DNA from: Rheinheimera riviphila
GTDB lineage: Bacteria; Pseudomonadota; Gammaproteobacteria; Enterobacterales; Alteromonadaceae
Direction: 5' to 3'
DNA: 64,000 nucleotides
Assembly: GCF_004005945.1 (NCBI RefSeq)
Contig: NZ_SACS01000017.1
Span: forward strand, 55,849-119,848
The translations under genes were made by a program, and so were the position numbers. Positions 1-8,049 of the stretch are shown piece by piece (the stretch's first letter is position 1; every line of letters starts with the position of its first letter). The notes under the pieces were generated by a model. That model did no database searches and was not told where the DNA came from. It was given only the letters and a program-made list of their open reading frames with translations.

Positions 1-1
1 G

Positions 2-2074
2 GGTGTTGCTGTGGGTTGGCAGCAGATCCGGCTGGCAGAATTGTCGTTGCAGGCAGGACAAGGCGAACAATGGTGGGATGTGCAAGTGCGCGGGCTCGAA
101 ATTGGCTGGCGTGGCTGGCCCTGGCCTTCTGTTCGCGCACAGCAGCTGCAACTGGCGCCGGTGCTGAATGTCGTCGATGCAAATGCCGGAATAGCGGCGA
201 CCGAGGCTGTCCCGACCGAGGCCATTGCCGCAGCAGCTGTCCCAAATATCAGCACTAACACCAACACTGAATTCCAGATCCCGCAGTTTCCCGAAATAGC
301 TATTCCGACGTGGGTACCTGAACGTATCGACCTACCGCACTTGATATTGCAATGGCCTTGTCAGGATCGTCAGCAAGGGTGTCAGTTACAGGGGGCGTTG
401 CAGGCGTTCCGTGAGGGCAGCAAACAGGTGATTGATTTACAACTACAAGGGGATGGCCAGCAAGTTCAGCTGCAGTTGAATTTACGCACGCAGGAGCAAC
501 GACTGGTGCAACTCAATATCAGCCAGCTTGCGGTGCAGTTGGATATGAAGGCGCTGGCCGCTGCCGGCTGGATCCAGGGATTACCCGTCGGGTTAGTGCC
601 GGAAAATATTCAGCTGCAGCTGTCCGGATATTGGCAGGCGGATGAATTGCAGCTGACCTTATTGCAACCGCTGCGGGTCGCATTCAGCTATCAGGATCCG
701 CTTAACGATGGTGTCAGACTGAAACTCGCATCGGCGGCTTTGCAACTGCTAAGCGGCCAGTTGCAATGCCTTGAACCGCGCTGGCGGCAATGTCAGTTGC
801 AACTGGATGCCACAGCTGAAGTGCGGCAGTTAACGCATCCGCTGCTAAAAACAATGAATTGGCAGTGGCAAGGGCAGGCGCAGGGGCAATTAGCCGCACT
901 GAAATTAAGCGGTTCAGTCCAAAACACGCAGGCGTTAAAAGTGACTTATCAGGCAACGTTGTCACCGGCGGCCCTCTCGATGCAGTGGCAATTGGCCGAT
1001 GTATTTTTTCTGGCCGGAAATCCATTGCAACTGACCCGATTATGGCCAGAGTTGCTGGAGTTACAACGTGGAAAAGTTTCCGCCGAAGGTGACTTGCAAT
1101 TGCAGTTACCGGGCGGGCAGCTGAAACAGTTGCGGGCGAATGTACAGCTGAACGAACTGGCTGGTATTTATGATCGCACCGCATTTGCTGGTTTAACTGT
1201 ACAGCTGTTGCTCGAAGCTGATCTGCGATCTTTTACCCTGCAACTGCCTGAGCTGGTGCTGCGGCAACTGAATCATGGTTTTGAAGCCGGGCCTGCGCGA
1301 GTCGCCGCGCAGTATCGGGCGGACTGGTCAGCACCTGTCAGCGGTGACGTCAGGCTAGCTCAGGCACAAATTGCTATATTTGGCGGTCAGCTCGCCCTTG
1401 CTGAAACGCAGTTTAATCTACAACAACCAACCATCGAATTCCGGTTGTTGGTGCAACAAATGCAGCTGGCGGCACTGTTAAAACAACACCCGTCCGGGCA
1501 GTTGTTGGGCGAAGGCGTGTTTAGTGGCACTATTCCGCTACGTTATCAGCGTACACCTGGGCTCGCGTCGACAGCAACACCGTTGACAAAAGCGCTGCCG
1601 ACAACAAAAAAAACGCCGACAACAAAAGCACCGCTAGCTCAGTGGCAAGTGCTAGGCGGCAGTTTGCAGGCAGAAGCACCAGGCGGACGCTTGCAATATC
1701 AATATCAGCCAGTGCCGGGGAAAAAAGCATCGGGGATGGATTTAGCCTTTGAAGCACTCAGTGATTTTCGCTATCAGACATTGGCAAGTACGGTGGAATT
1801 ACAGCCGGACGGTAAGGTGTTACTGCAGGTGAAGCTGCACGGTTTTAATCCAAAATTGCAACAAGGCCGACCGGTGCATTTTAATATCAATGTCGAAGAG
1901 GATTTACCGGCTTTGCTCACCAGTTTGCAGCTGAGTGGGCAAATTAGTGACAAGGTGCGGCAGCGCATTCAACAAAAAATTCAGCAGCAGAGCAAGCAAC
2001 AGACTACGCAACAGCAGAAGCAACCTATGCAGCAAAAACCTGCCGTGAAACCGGCAGCAGAAAAATCGCAGTGA
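2..2074 (+). CDS. ydbH: YdbH-like inter-membrane phospholipid transport protein, 5' truncated by window edge
   Basis: The frame is open from the left edge, so the N-terminus with its membrane anchor lies outside the window; about 690 residues are visible against roughly 880 in E. coli YdbH. What is seen is a long Gln/Leu-rich chain of short beta-type repeats ending in a Gln/Lys-rich tail. YdbH is a TamB/AsmA-like protein thought to bridge the inner and outer membranes for phospholipid transport, working with the lipoprotein YnbE and periplasmic YdbL. The call rests mainly on the two following genes, which are clear YnbE and YdbL homologues in the same order. A GTG at 11 is a possible but unlikely start because the protein would then lack its anchor. 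Confidence 0.75.
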   Translation, partial: GVAVGWQQIRLAELSLQAGQGEQWWDVQVRGLEIGWRGWPWPSVRAQQLQLAPVLNVVDANAGIAATEAVPTEAIAAAAVPNISTNTNTEFQIPQFPEIAIPTWVPERIDLPHLILQWPCQDRQQGCQLQGALQAFREGSKQVIDLQLQGDGQQVQLQLNLRTQEQRLVQLNISQLAVQLDMKALAAAGWIQGLPVGLVPENIQLQLSGYWQADELQLTLLQPLRVAFSYQDPLNDGVRLKLASAALQLLSGQLQCLEPRWRQCQLQLDATAEVRQLTHPLLKTMNWQWQGQAQGQLAALKLSGSVQNTQALKVTYQATLSPAALSMQWQLADVFFLAGNPLQLTRLWPELLELQRGKVSAEGDLQLQLPGGQLKQLRANVQLNELAGIYDRTAFAGLTVQLLLEADLRSFTLQLPELVLRQLNHGFEAGPARVAAQYRADWSAPVSGDVRLAQAQIAIFGGQLALAETQFNLQQPTIEFRLLVQQMQLAALLKQHPSGQLLGEGVFSGTIPLRYQRTPGLASTATPLTKALPTTKKTPTTKAPLAQWQVLGGSLQAEAPGGRLQYQYQPVPGKKASGMDLAFEALSDFRYQTLASTVELQPDGKVLLQVKLHGFNPKLQQGRPVHFNINVEEDLPALLTSLQLSGQISDKVRQRIQQKIQQQSKQQTTQQQKQPMQQKPAVKPAAEKSQ

Positions 2075-2085
2075 CAGGAGGAATT

Positions 2086-2277
2086 ATGCAATCAACCAGC
2101 AGCATTGCCATTGTTTTCGGGCTTTGTACACTCATCGCCTGCACACCAACAGTGCAGGTCGCGATGCCTAGTGAACCGATTAATATCAATTTAAATGTGA
2201 AAATTCAGCACGAAATTCTGATTAAAGTGGATAAACAACTCGACCATTTGCTGGATGAATCCAGCGGTTTATTTTAA
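2086..2277 (+). CDS. ynbE: YnbE-family small lipoprotein
   Basis: A 63-residue protein with a signal peptide and a lipobox ending at Cys19 (LIAC). The start is the ATG at 2086, which has a strong AGGAGG four bases upstream; an in-frame GTG at 2071 overlaps the end of ydbH and lacks a site. The mature part contains the IN-x-N-L-x-V-K-I motif typical of YnbE, which is thought to extend the beta-groove of YdbH at the outer membrane. It sits between ydbH and ydbL and is almost certainly co-transcribed with both. Confidence 0.85.
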   Translation: MQSTSSIAIVFGLCTLIACTPTVQVAMPSEPININLNVKIQHEILIKVDKQLDHLLDESSGLF

Positions 2278-2289
2278 GGAGCGCGCAGC

Positions 2290-2628
2290 ATGAGAAAACT
2301 AATCGGTTTAACTGCAATGTTGCTGTTGTTGAGTCAGCCGCTGCAGGCGATGGATTTACAACAAGCAATGACGGCGTTACCCACAGCTAAAGCTCAGGGC
2401 CTGGTTGGCGAACAACCGGATGGTTATTTGGGCGTGGTCAAAGCCAGTACCGACACCGCTTCCGTGGTGCAATTGATCAATAACGCCAGGCGCGCCGAGT
2501 ACCAAAAGCTGGCCACAGCCAATGGCCTGCAGCTGGCCGATGTCGAAGTGATGGCAGGGCAGAAGGCGTTGGAAAAAACCCAAAGCGGGCACTTTATTTT
2601 GCGGGATGGTCAGTGGGTAAAGAAATAA
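2290..2628 (+). CDS. ydbL: YdbL family (DUF1318) periplasmic protein
   Basis: A 112-residue protein with a signal peptide (hydrophobic residues 6 to 17, probable cleavage after the QA near residue 20) and a DUF1318 body that includes the NARRAEY segment common to YdbL homologues. YdbL is described as a periplasmic partner that assists YdbH-YnbE assembly. The start ATG at 2290 follows AAGGAGCG. Third gene of the ydbH-ynbE-ydbL operon; the next gene is convergent. Confidence 0.85.
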   Translation: MRKLIGLTAMLLLLSQPLQAMDLQQAMTALPTAKAQGLVGEQPDGYLGVVKASTDTASVVQLINNARRAEYQKLATANGLQLADVEVMAGQKALEKTQSGHFILRDGQWVKK

Positions 2629-2713
2629 TCACTTCATAACAGCAGCATAACAGCAGCAGAGCGCGCAAAAATCTGTTCGTTTTTCAAACGGTGTCATGTT
2701 CTTGGAATGATGA

Positions 2714-2746
2714 CAAAAAAACAGCGACTGTGCAGGCAGTCGCTGT
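2714..2746 (-). terminator. Rho-independent terminator of the subtilisin gene
   Basis: A perfect 10-bp stem (2721-2730 pairing with 2737-2746, core CAGCGACTG) with a 6-base loop. Read on the minus strand the stem is followed by a T run (complement of 2714-2720). It lies just downstream of the minus-strand protease and may also stop ydbL transcription from the other side. Confidence 0.75.
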
Positions 2747-2773
2747 TGTATCAAAGTGCTAACACATAATCTG

Positions 2774-4384
2774 TTAGTACTGGTAGCTGAAGGTCAAACC
2801 ACTAAAGGCAGTGTAACCACGGATCCCTACATGCCAGTTGCCTGCTTGTGGATTATTGATGGTACAGACTTCATTGTTGCCGTTCAGATAAGGCCGGCAG
2901 TTATAGGTGCTGGTGGTCGGTGCTGCACCAAACCGGACATACAAGTCAGCATCACCGGTACCGCCGGTAATCGTAAAGGTCACTTTGGTGACCCCAGCCG
3001 GAATCGCGTAAGAGCTTTGTAACCATTGGCCTGCGCTGCCCGATAGATTCGGGAAGGTTGCGCCACCACCTGGAGGGGTAGTACCGCCACCGCCGCTACA
3101 GCCGTTGTTGGTGATATCGTCGACTGCCGCTTTCGCCTGCACAATACCAAAACCAAACGAAGTGTCGCGACCGGCAGTACCGCGGTCCTGCGCAGTGCGG
3201 TTTAAGGCGCTACGAATTTGCGGCGCGGTACATTGCGGGTGATTACTCCACACCAGCGCCGCGACAGCAGCGACGTGTGGCGATGCCATCGAGGTACCGC
3301 TGATGCTGTTGTAGCCACCGTTGTTCCAGGTTGAGTTGACTGCGACCCCAGGGCCAGCCAGTTCAACCTGAGCGTTACGCTGTGAGAAACTGGCGAGGTT
3401 ACGGCTCGAATCGACCGCGGCAACGGAAACCACCGCATCATAAGACGCCGGGTAAGACAGGCTAGTATTGCCGGCGTTACCGGCAGCGGCGACTAATAAC
3501 ATGCCACCATTGTAGAAGTTGGTCATGGCGGTTTGTTCGGTGGTGCTGGAACTGCCGCCCCCCAGACTCATATTCACCACTTTGGCGCCGGCATCTTTAC
3601 AGGATTGAATCGCCTGGATCAGATTGGACGCTGTGGTCCAGTTGCCTGAGTTATTGAAAATTTTCACGATATGCACACCGGCTTTGGCTGAAGGCAGCAC
3701 GCCAATCACGCCGTCGGCATTGTTCAGTGCCACCATAGTACCGGCGACGTGGGTACCATGGCCGTTACCATCGCTGTTCCAGGTGCCGTGTCCGGAAAAG
3801 GCATAACCAGTAACACCGCTATTTGGCAGATCTGCGTGACTTGCATGGTAACCAGTATCGATCACGCAGACTTTGGTGTTGGTGGCATTAATGTCACTGA
3901 CCAGATTGGCCTGAACCATGGTAATACCGTACGGCGTGGTTTGGGCTTTGATGGAAGGCACATCCAGAATGTAGCGTTTTGGATCCACTTCTACATATTG
4001 GACGGAAGGATCATTTTTGAACTGCGCCAGTTGCGATGGTGTCAGTTCCACGACACTCGCGTTCACCTGTTGCAGATGCATCAGCGCATCTACATTGTAT
4101 TTACGGAGCAAGCGGTTGGCTTTTTGGGATGAAAATGCCACGTTATCTGCGACACCGGCTTCGATAGTAGATGAGTTCGCATCCAGCTCTGCCATCGCAG
4201 TGTCATTTTTGTACTTCACGATATAGCGGGTCTTGGTGTCGTCACTCAGATCAATTGGCGTCACTTGATCGAAGTCCTGACTAGTAATTGCCTGGGCAAC
4301 GGCCATTGAAGCGGTAGATAAAGTAAAGATTGCGGTAATGCCAAGCATGGCAAGTTTGGTCGGGTTTTTCATGGTATTTTTCAT
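2774..4384 (-). CDS. Secreted S8 family subtilisin-like serine protease with C-terminal PPC domain
   Basis: 536 residues. Order of parts: signal peptide (to about residue 31), inhibitor-I9-like propeptide (about 50-140), S8 catalytic domain (about 165-425), Gly/Pro linker (429-442) and a bacterial pre-peptidase C-terminal (PPC) domain. The triad is visible as Asp176 (VIDTG), His209 (GHGTHVAG) and Ser365 (GTSMASPH), with oxyanion Asn303. Enzymes of this build are exported as zymogens, cut themselves and often lose the PPC domain after secretion. A second in-frame Met at residue 5 could also be the start. It is a single-gene unit ended by a hairpin terminator. The PPC domain closely resembles one in the collagenase at 16.6-19.4 kb. 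Confidence 0.93.
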   Translation of the reverse strand: MKNTMKNPTKLAMLGITAIFTLSTASMAVAQAITSQDFDQVTPIDLSDDTKTRYIVKYKNDTAMAELDANSSTIEAGVADNVAFSSQKANRLLRKYNVDALMHLQQVNASVVELTPSQLAQFKNDPSVQYVEVDPKRYILDVPSIKAQTTPYGITMVQANLVSDINATNTKVCVIDTGYHASHADLPNSGVTGYAFSGHGTWNSDGNGHGTHVAGTMVALNNADGVIGVLPSAKAGVHIVKIFNNSGNWTTASNLIQAIQSCKDAGAKVVNMSLGGGSSSTTEQTAMTNFYNGGMLLVAAAGNAGNTSLSYPASYDAVVSVAAVDSSRNLASFSQRNAQVELAGPGVAVNSTWNNGGYNSISGTSMASPHVAAVAALVWSNHPQCTAPQIRSALNRTAQDRGTAGRDTSFGFGIVQAKAAVDDITNNGCSGGGGTTPPGGGATFPNLSGSAGQWLQSSYAIPAGVTKVTFTITGGTGDADLYVRFGAAPTTSTYNCRPYLNGNNEVCTINNPQAGNWHVGIRGYTAFSGLTFSYQY

Positions 4385-4390
4385 TATAGC

Positions 4391-4420
4391 TACCTTGGAT
4401 TTTTATAATTACCTTGGATT
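4391..4420 (-). repeat. Duplicated 11-bp segment including the protease ribosome binding site
   Basis: TACCTTGGATT occurs at 4391-4401 and again at 4410-4420. On the minus strand the proximal copy carries the AAGGT Shine-Dalgarno sequence of the protease, so the distal copy repeats the ribosome binding site 19 bases upstream. Confidence 0.6.
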
Positions 4421-4555
4421 ATTGAAGTAGTCCCTGCTGGTTTTTGTGCATCCTGCGGCGCCAAACTTAGTCTTTGGAATGTCAAAAACTTCATATTTTT
4501 GTGATAAAGACTTTATAAATTTCTTTATTAGTAAATTCTGCTTTAAAAGCCACGG

Positions 4556-4603
4556 CAGACTGTCCGCTCGGTAGCTGCGGACAGTCTGGCTGTCCGCGGA
4601 CAG
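4556..4603. promoter_or_regulatory. Tandem palindromic operator, probable upstream activator sites of the NtrC-type regulator
   Basis: Two perfect dyads share the half-site CTGTCCGC/GCGGACAG. The first has 12-bp arms (4556-4567 and 4577-4588) around a 9-base spacer; the second is an uninterrupted 14-bp palindrome (4590-4603). They lie about 85-110 bases upstream of the -12 element of the sigma-54 promoter at 4668-4683, the usual distance for enhancer sites. Binding by the regulator encoded at 9300 is inference. The rest of 4421-4555 is A+T-rich and probably holds the divergent protease promoter; I see no gene in it. Confidence 0.7.
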
Positions 4604-4667
4604 TTTTCAACTGCACTCATTTCTTCTAAAACCCTTATAAAACAAAGGTATAAATATTTATTCCGGC

Positions 4668-4683
4668 TGGCACGGCCTGTGCA
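4668..4683 (+). promoter_or_regulatory. Sigma-54 promoter of the ABC exporter operon
   Basis: TGGCACGGCCTGTGCA matches the RpoN consensus TGGCAC-N5-TTGCW with one mismatch (G for the first T of the -12 box). It lies about 33 bases before the adaptor start codon and below the tandem palindromes, consistent with control by the linked NtrC-family regulator. Confidence 0.75.
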
Positions 4684-4715
4684 GTAACAGGCTATCAAGT
4701 CAGAAGGAACAGCAG

Positions 4716-5984
4716 ATGATCCAAGGTACCGAACAACAAGATATCGCCGTCAAGGGCAGCACCAGGCCAAAGCCGGTCAAGAAAATATTGATGGCTGGCG
4801 TCGTCGGCGGGTTGCTGTGGCTCAGTTGGCAGTGGCTGTTTGCCGGTGGTGCGCAGGCGTCACTGGTGATCCCACGCCAGCAAGTGCAGATTGGCACTGT
4901 TAGTCGTGGCGATTTTGTCCGTGATTTAGCGGTGCAGGGCAAAGTGGTTGCGGCCAATGCGCCAACTTTATTTAGCCAACAAGCCGGTCAAATTCGCTTA
5001 TTAAAGCAACCGGGTGAGCCGGTAACTTTAGGCGATTTGCTAGCGGTGATTGATAGCCCGACGCTCGAAAACGAAGTCAAACAACAACAAGCTTTACTCG
5101 CCAGTATGACGTCCGAGATTGAACGCGCGACCTTGCAAGCGCGCGAACAACAGCTGGACATGGAGCAGGTGCAAAACACCGCCCAAATTAATCGACAGGC
5201 AGCAAAACGGGAACTTGCCCGCGCCAAACAATCGCTGCAACTGGGCGTATTACGCCAACTCGATCTGGACATCGCCAACGACAAAATGACCCAGTCCGAA
5301 TTGGAATTTGCCCATGCCAAACGCAAAGTGCAGTTGGCCTTGGATAAACTGGCGTTTGAGCAAAAATCCGGGCAACAGGCGTTAGAACGCCAGCAACTGG
5401 TCGTGGCGGAACTCAACCGCAAACTGGCGGCGTTGCAAATTAAAGCGCCGGTCACCGGCCAGGTCGGGAACTGGTTGGTGGAGCAGCAAAATCATGTGCT
5501 GGAAGGCCAGGGCTTGCTAACGGTGATTGACTTAAGTCAGTACGAAGCTGAGCTCAGCGTGCCGGAAAACTATGCCGCTGAGCTGGCGGCCGGTTTGGCG
5601 GTGGAAGTCAGTCTGAATGGTCAGATGCTGCAAGGTGCGCTTAGTCATGTGGCGCCGGAGGTGAAAGAAGGGCAGGTCAGCGCCCGTGTGCGTTTTCAAA
5701 GTCAGGATGCGGCAAGTTTACGCCAGAACCAACGGTTGTCCGGCCGGATTATTTTCGAACAAAAAACCAATGTGCTCAAAGTCGCGCGTGGCGATTTTAT
5801 CAGCTCAGGTGGTGGTCGTCAGGCGTACCGGTTGATTGACAACATTGCGACCAAAACACCGGTTGAATTAGGTGCGGTGTCAGTGCAATGGGTCGAAGTG
5901 CTGGCTGGCCTGAGTGAAGGCGACCAACTGGTGATTTCAAATCTCAGCGAATTTAAAGATCAGCCGCAAGTGCGGTTGAATTAA
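4716..5984 (+). CDS. HlyD/MacA-type periplasmic adaptor of an ABC exporter
   Basis: 422 residues. A single N-terminal membrane anchor (about 24-42) is followed by a beta-barrel/lipoyl half-motif (QAGQIRLLKQPGEPVTLGD), a long coiled-coil hairpin rich in Gln, Glu, Lys and Arg (about 110-235), the second lipoyl half (KAPVTGQVG) and a membrane-proximal domain. Such adaptors link an inner-membrane MacB-like transporter to an outer-membrane channel; none is encoded here, so a TolC-type partner would be elsewhere. The ATG has AGAAGGAA upstream. First gene of a five- or six-gene run with the ATPase and two permeases. Confidence 0.88.
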   Translation: MIQGTEQQDIAVKGSTRPKPVKKILMAGVVGGLLWLSWQWLFAGGAQASLVIPRQQVQIGTVSRGDFVRDLAVQGKVVAANAPTLFSQQAGQIRLLKQPGEPVTLGDLLAVIDSPTLENEVKQQQALLASMTSEIERATLQAREQQLDMEQVQNTAQINRQAAKRELARAKQSLQLGVLRQLDLDIANDKMTQSELEFAHAKRKVQLALDKLAFEQKSGQQALERQQLVVAELNRKLAALQIKAPVTGQVGNWLVEQQNHVLEGQGLLTVIDLSQYEAELSVPENYAAELAAGLAVEVSLNGQMLQGALSHVAPEVKEGQVSARVRFQSQDAASLRQNQRLSGRIIFEQKTNVLKVARGDFISSGGGRQAYRLIDNIATKTPVELGAVSVQWVEVLAGLSEGDQLVISNLSEFKDQPQVRLN

Positions 5985-6037
5985 CTCTGTTTTGTAGTGT
6001 GCTGATGCACCTGCGACCATCAACAAGGACAAACCCG

Positions 6038-6736
6038 ATGATCCAATTAAAGAATTTAAGCAAAATTTTCAGAACCGAACTGATTGAAACCCATGCCCTG
6101 CGCAGTATCGAGTTACAGGTGAAGGAAGGTGAATTTGTTGCCTTAACCGGGCCTTCTGGCTCGGGCAAATCCACTTTGTTAAATGTGCTGGGCACGCTGG
6201 AACATTTTGATGAAGGCGATTATTTGCTGGATGGTCAGTCAGTGAAAGGACTCTCAGATAGCGCTTTATCAAAATTACGCAACGAAAAAATTGGCTTTAT
6301 TTTTCAGGGCTTTAACCTGATTAAAGATTACAGCCTGCAAGACAACATCGAATTGCCGCTGCGTTATCGTGGCATTGCCGCCAGTGAGCGTAAACGTCGT
6401 GCTGAACAAGCTTTGGAGTTGGTGGGGTTAGCGGCGCGCCGTGATTATCACCCATCGCAGCTCTCCGGTGGTCAGCAGCAACGGGTGGCGATTGCCCGCG
6501 CTATTGCCGGACAACCACGGATTTTGCTGGCGGATGAACCGACCGGTAACCTCGATTCGTTGATGGCGCGTCAGGTGATGGAGCTGTTAGAAAAAATCAA
6601 TCAGGACGGTTGTACCATTTTGATGGTGACGCACGATCCGGATCAGGCACGTCGCGCTGGCCGCCAGGTGCAGATTGTCGATGGGCAGCTCAGTGACGCG
6701 GCGATGTATGACCCGCTGGCCGTGAAACGGGCTTAA
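6038..6736 (+). CDS. ABC transporter ATP-binding protein (MacB/LolD class)
   Basis: 232 residues, the usual length for this class. Walker A GPSGSGKST (38-46), signature LSGGQ (142-146), Walker B ILLADE (162-167) followed by PTGNLD, and the H-loop in VTHD are all present. The ATG at 6038 is preferred over one at 5999 because AAGGA lies 10 bases upstream and the protein then begins like family members (MIQLKNLSK). It would energise the two following permeases. Stand-alone ATPases of this type drive mechanotransmission across the periplasm rather than moving substrate through the membrane themselves. Confidence 0.92.
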   Translation: MIQLKNLSKIFRTELIETHALRSIELQVKEGEFVALTGPSGSGKSTLLNVLGTLEHFDEGDYLLDGQSVKGLSDSALSKLRNEKIGFIFQGFNLIKDYSLQDNIELPLRYRGIAASERKRRAEQALELVGLAARRDYHPSQLSGGQQQRVAIARAIAGQPRILLADEPTGNLDSLMARQVMELLEKINQDGCTILMVTHDPDQARRAGRQVQIVDGQLSDAAMYDPLAVKRA

Positions 6737-6746
6737 GGGGAAACAC

Positions 6747-8045
6747 ATGGAACAATTTCTGTATTACCTGAAAGTCAGTTGGATCAGCATCAAACGTGCG
6801 CCTTTGCCGTATGCGCTGACCATTTTTATCTTAAGTCTGGGGCTTGGGGTATTTTTCGCCAATGCTACTTTTTACTATCAGCTCAATTCAGACCCACTGC
6901 CGCATAAAAGCGATAAATTGTTTTTTCCAATGACGTTGATGGTGCCTTATGAGTGCGCAGACTGCCCGCCACCCCGGGTGTTGAGTTATGCCAACGTGCA
7001 AAAGCTGAGTCAGAGCGATATTCCGACGGCTAAAGTCGGCATGTACAGCGCTGACGGTTATTTGCGGCTCGATACCAAACAAGCTCCAACCCCGGTCAGT
7101 ATCCGGATGACCCAACCGGATTTTTTCCGGATGTTTGAAGTGCCGTTGTTGCACGGTAGTATCTGGGCCGATGATAAAGCCCGTCTCGAGCTGATCTTAG
7201 CTAAACAAACCGCCGAAAAAATGTTTGGTCACAGTGACGTTGTCGGTGAAAAAATTCTGCTGGATGACCGCCATTTTACTGTGGTGGCGGTGCTGGACGA
7301 CTGGCAAATGTTACCACGGCTGTATGACGCCAATAACCGCGCCCATTTGTCGGAAGCGGATCAGGTGTATATGCCGCTGGAGACCGGTTACGATTTTAAT
7401 TACATGTCCAATCGCCAATCGCAAACTTTTGACGATACCGACTATCGTCAGTTGGCCACCCAAGGCCGGACCGGCGCATTAAACCAACTGCAATTTTGGG
7501 TGCAGCTGGATACCGAAGCGCAACAACAGGCCTATCGCCAGTTTATGAGCAACTTAGTGGCCGATGAACAGAAAGCCGGTCGTCACCCAAGTGCTCCGAA
7601 CAATCAATTGGTGCCGATGCGCAATATCGTCAGCTACTTCGGTGGTGAATCAGCAGATATCAAAGCTTTTGCTTTAGTGACGTTATTGTTTTTAGGCGTT
7701 TGTTTGTTCAATGCCAGTCATTTATCACTCAACCGCTATATCAGTAACCAATATGAATTCAGCCTGCGCCGCGCGCTTGGTGCCAGTCGTGGTCAATTGC
7801 AGCAACAAATGCTGGCCGATGTGTTGTTAATGGCAACCTTTTGTTGTGCTGGTGGTTTGCTGATCGCCTGGGGCGGCGTGAGCTTACTGAATTTCCTGTG
7901 GCCAGCCAACAGCCTGTTTGGCCGCTGGGACCTGACGTTATTACTGCTGTTATTAGTTCTCACATTCACGATGAGTTATCTGGTGACTTTGTATCCTTCG
8001 CTGCGTGCATCATTTGGCGGCTTAAATCAGCAATTAAAGGAATAA
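6747..8045 (+). CDS. MacB-like ABC transporter permease, first of two
   Basis: 432 residues: N-terminal membrane helix (about 20-40), a large periplasmic MacB-PCD domain, and three C-terminal helices of the FtsX fold (about 305-325, 355-378, 392-415). The FtsX region contains the coupling segment EFSLRRALGASRGQ. The gene starts 10 bases after the ATPase stop with GGGGAA upstream. It is distinct from the next permease, so the transporter is probably a heterodimer. The substrate cannot be read from the sequence. Confidence 0.85.
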   Translation: MEQFLYYLKVSWISIKRAPLPYALTIFILSLGLGVFFANATFYYQLNSDPLPHKSDKLFFPMTLMVPYECADCPPPRVLSYANVQKLSQSDIPTAKVGMYSADGYLRLDTKQAPTPVSIRMTQPDFFRMFEVPLLHGSIWADDKARLELILAKQTAEKMFGHSDVVGEKILLDDRHFTVVAVLDDWQMLPRLYDANNRAHLSEADQVYMPLETGYDFNYMSNRQSQTFDDTDYRQLATQGRTGALNQLQFWVQLDTEAQQQAYRQFMSNLVADEQKAGRHPSAPNNQLVPMRNIVSYFGGESADIKAFALVTLLFLGVCLFNASHLSLNRYISNQYEFSLRRALGASRGQLQQQMLADVLLMATFCCAGGLLIAWGGVSLLNFLWPANSLFGRWDLTLLLLLLVLTFTMSYLVTLYPSLRASFGGLNQQLKE

Positions 8046-8049
8046 CTCT

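Noticed and set aside
714..1184. Long open frame on the minus strand inside the ydbH-like gene
   Set aside because: It is a shadow of the real frame, with no ribosome site, and the plus-strand protein has the expected operon context.
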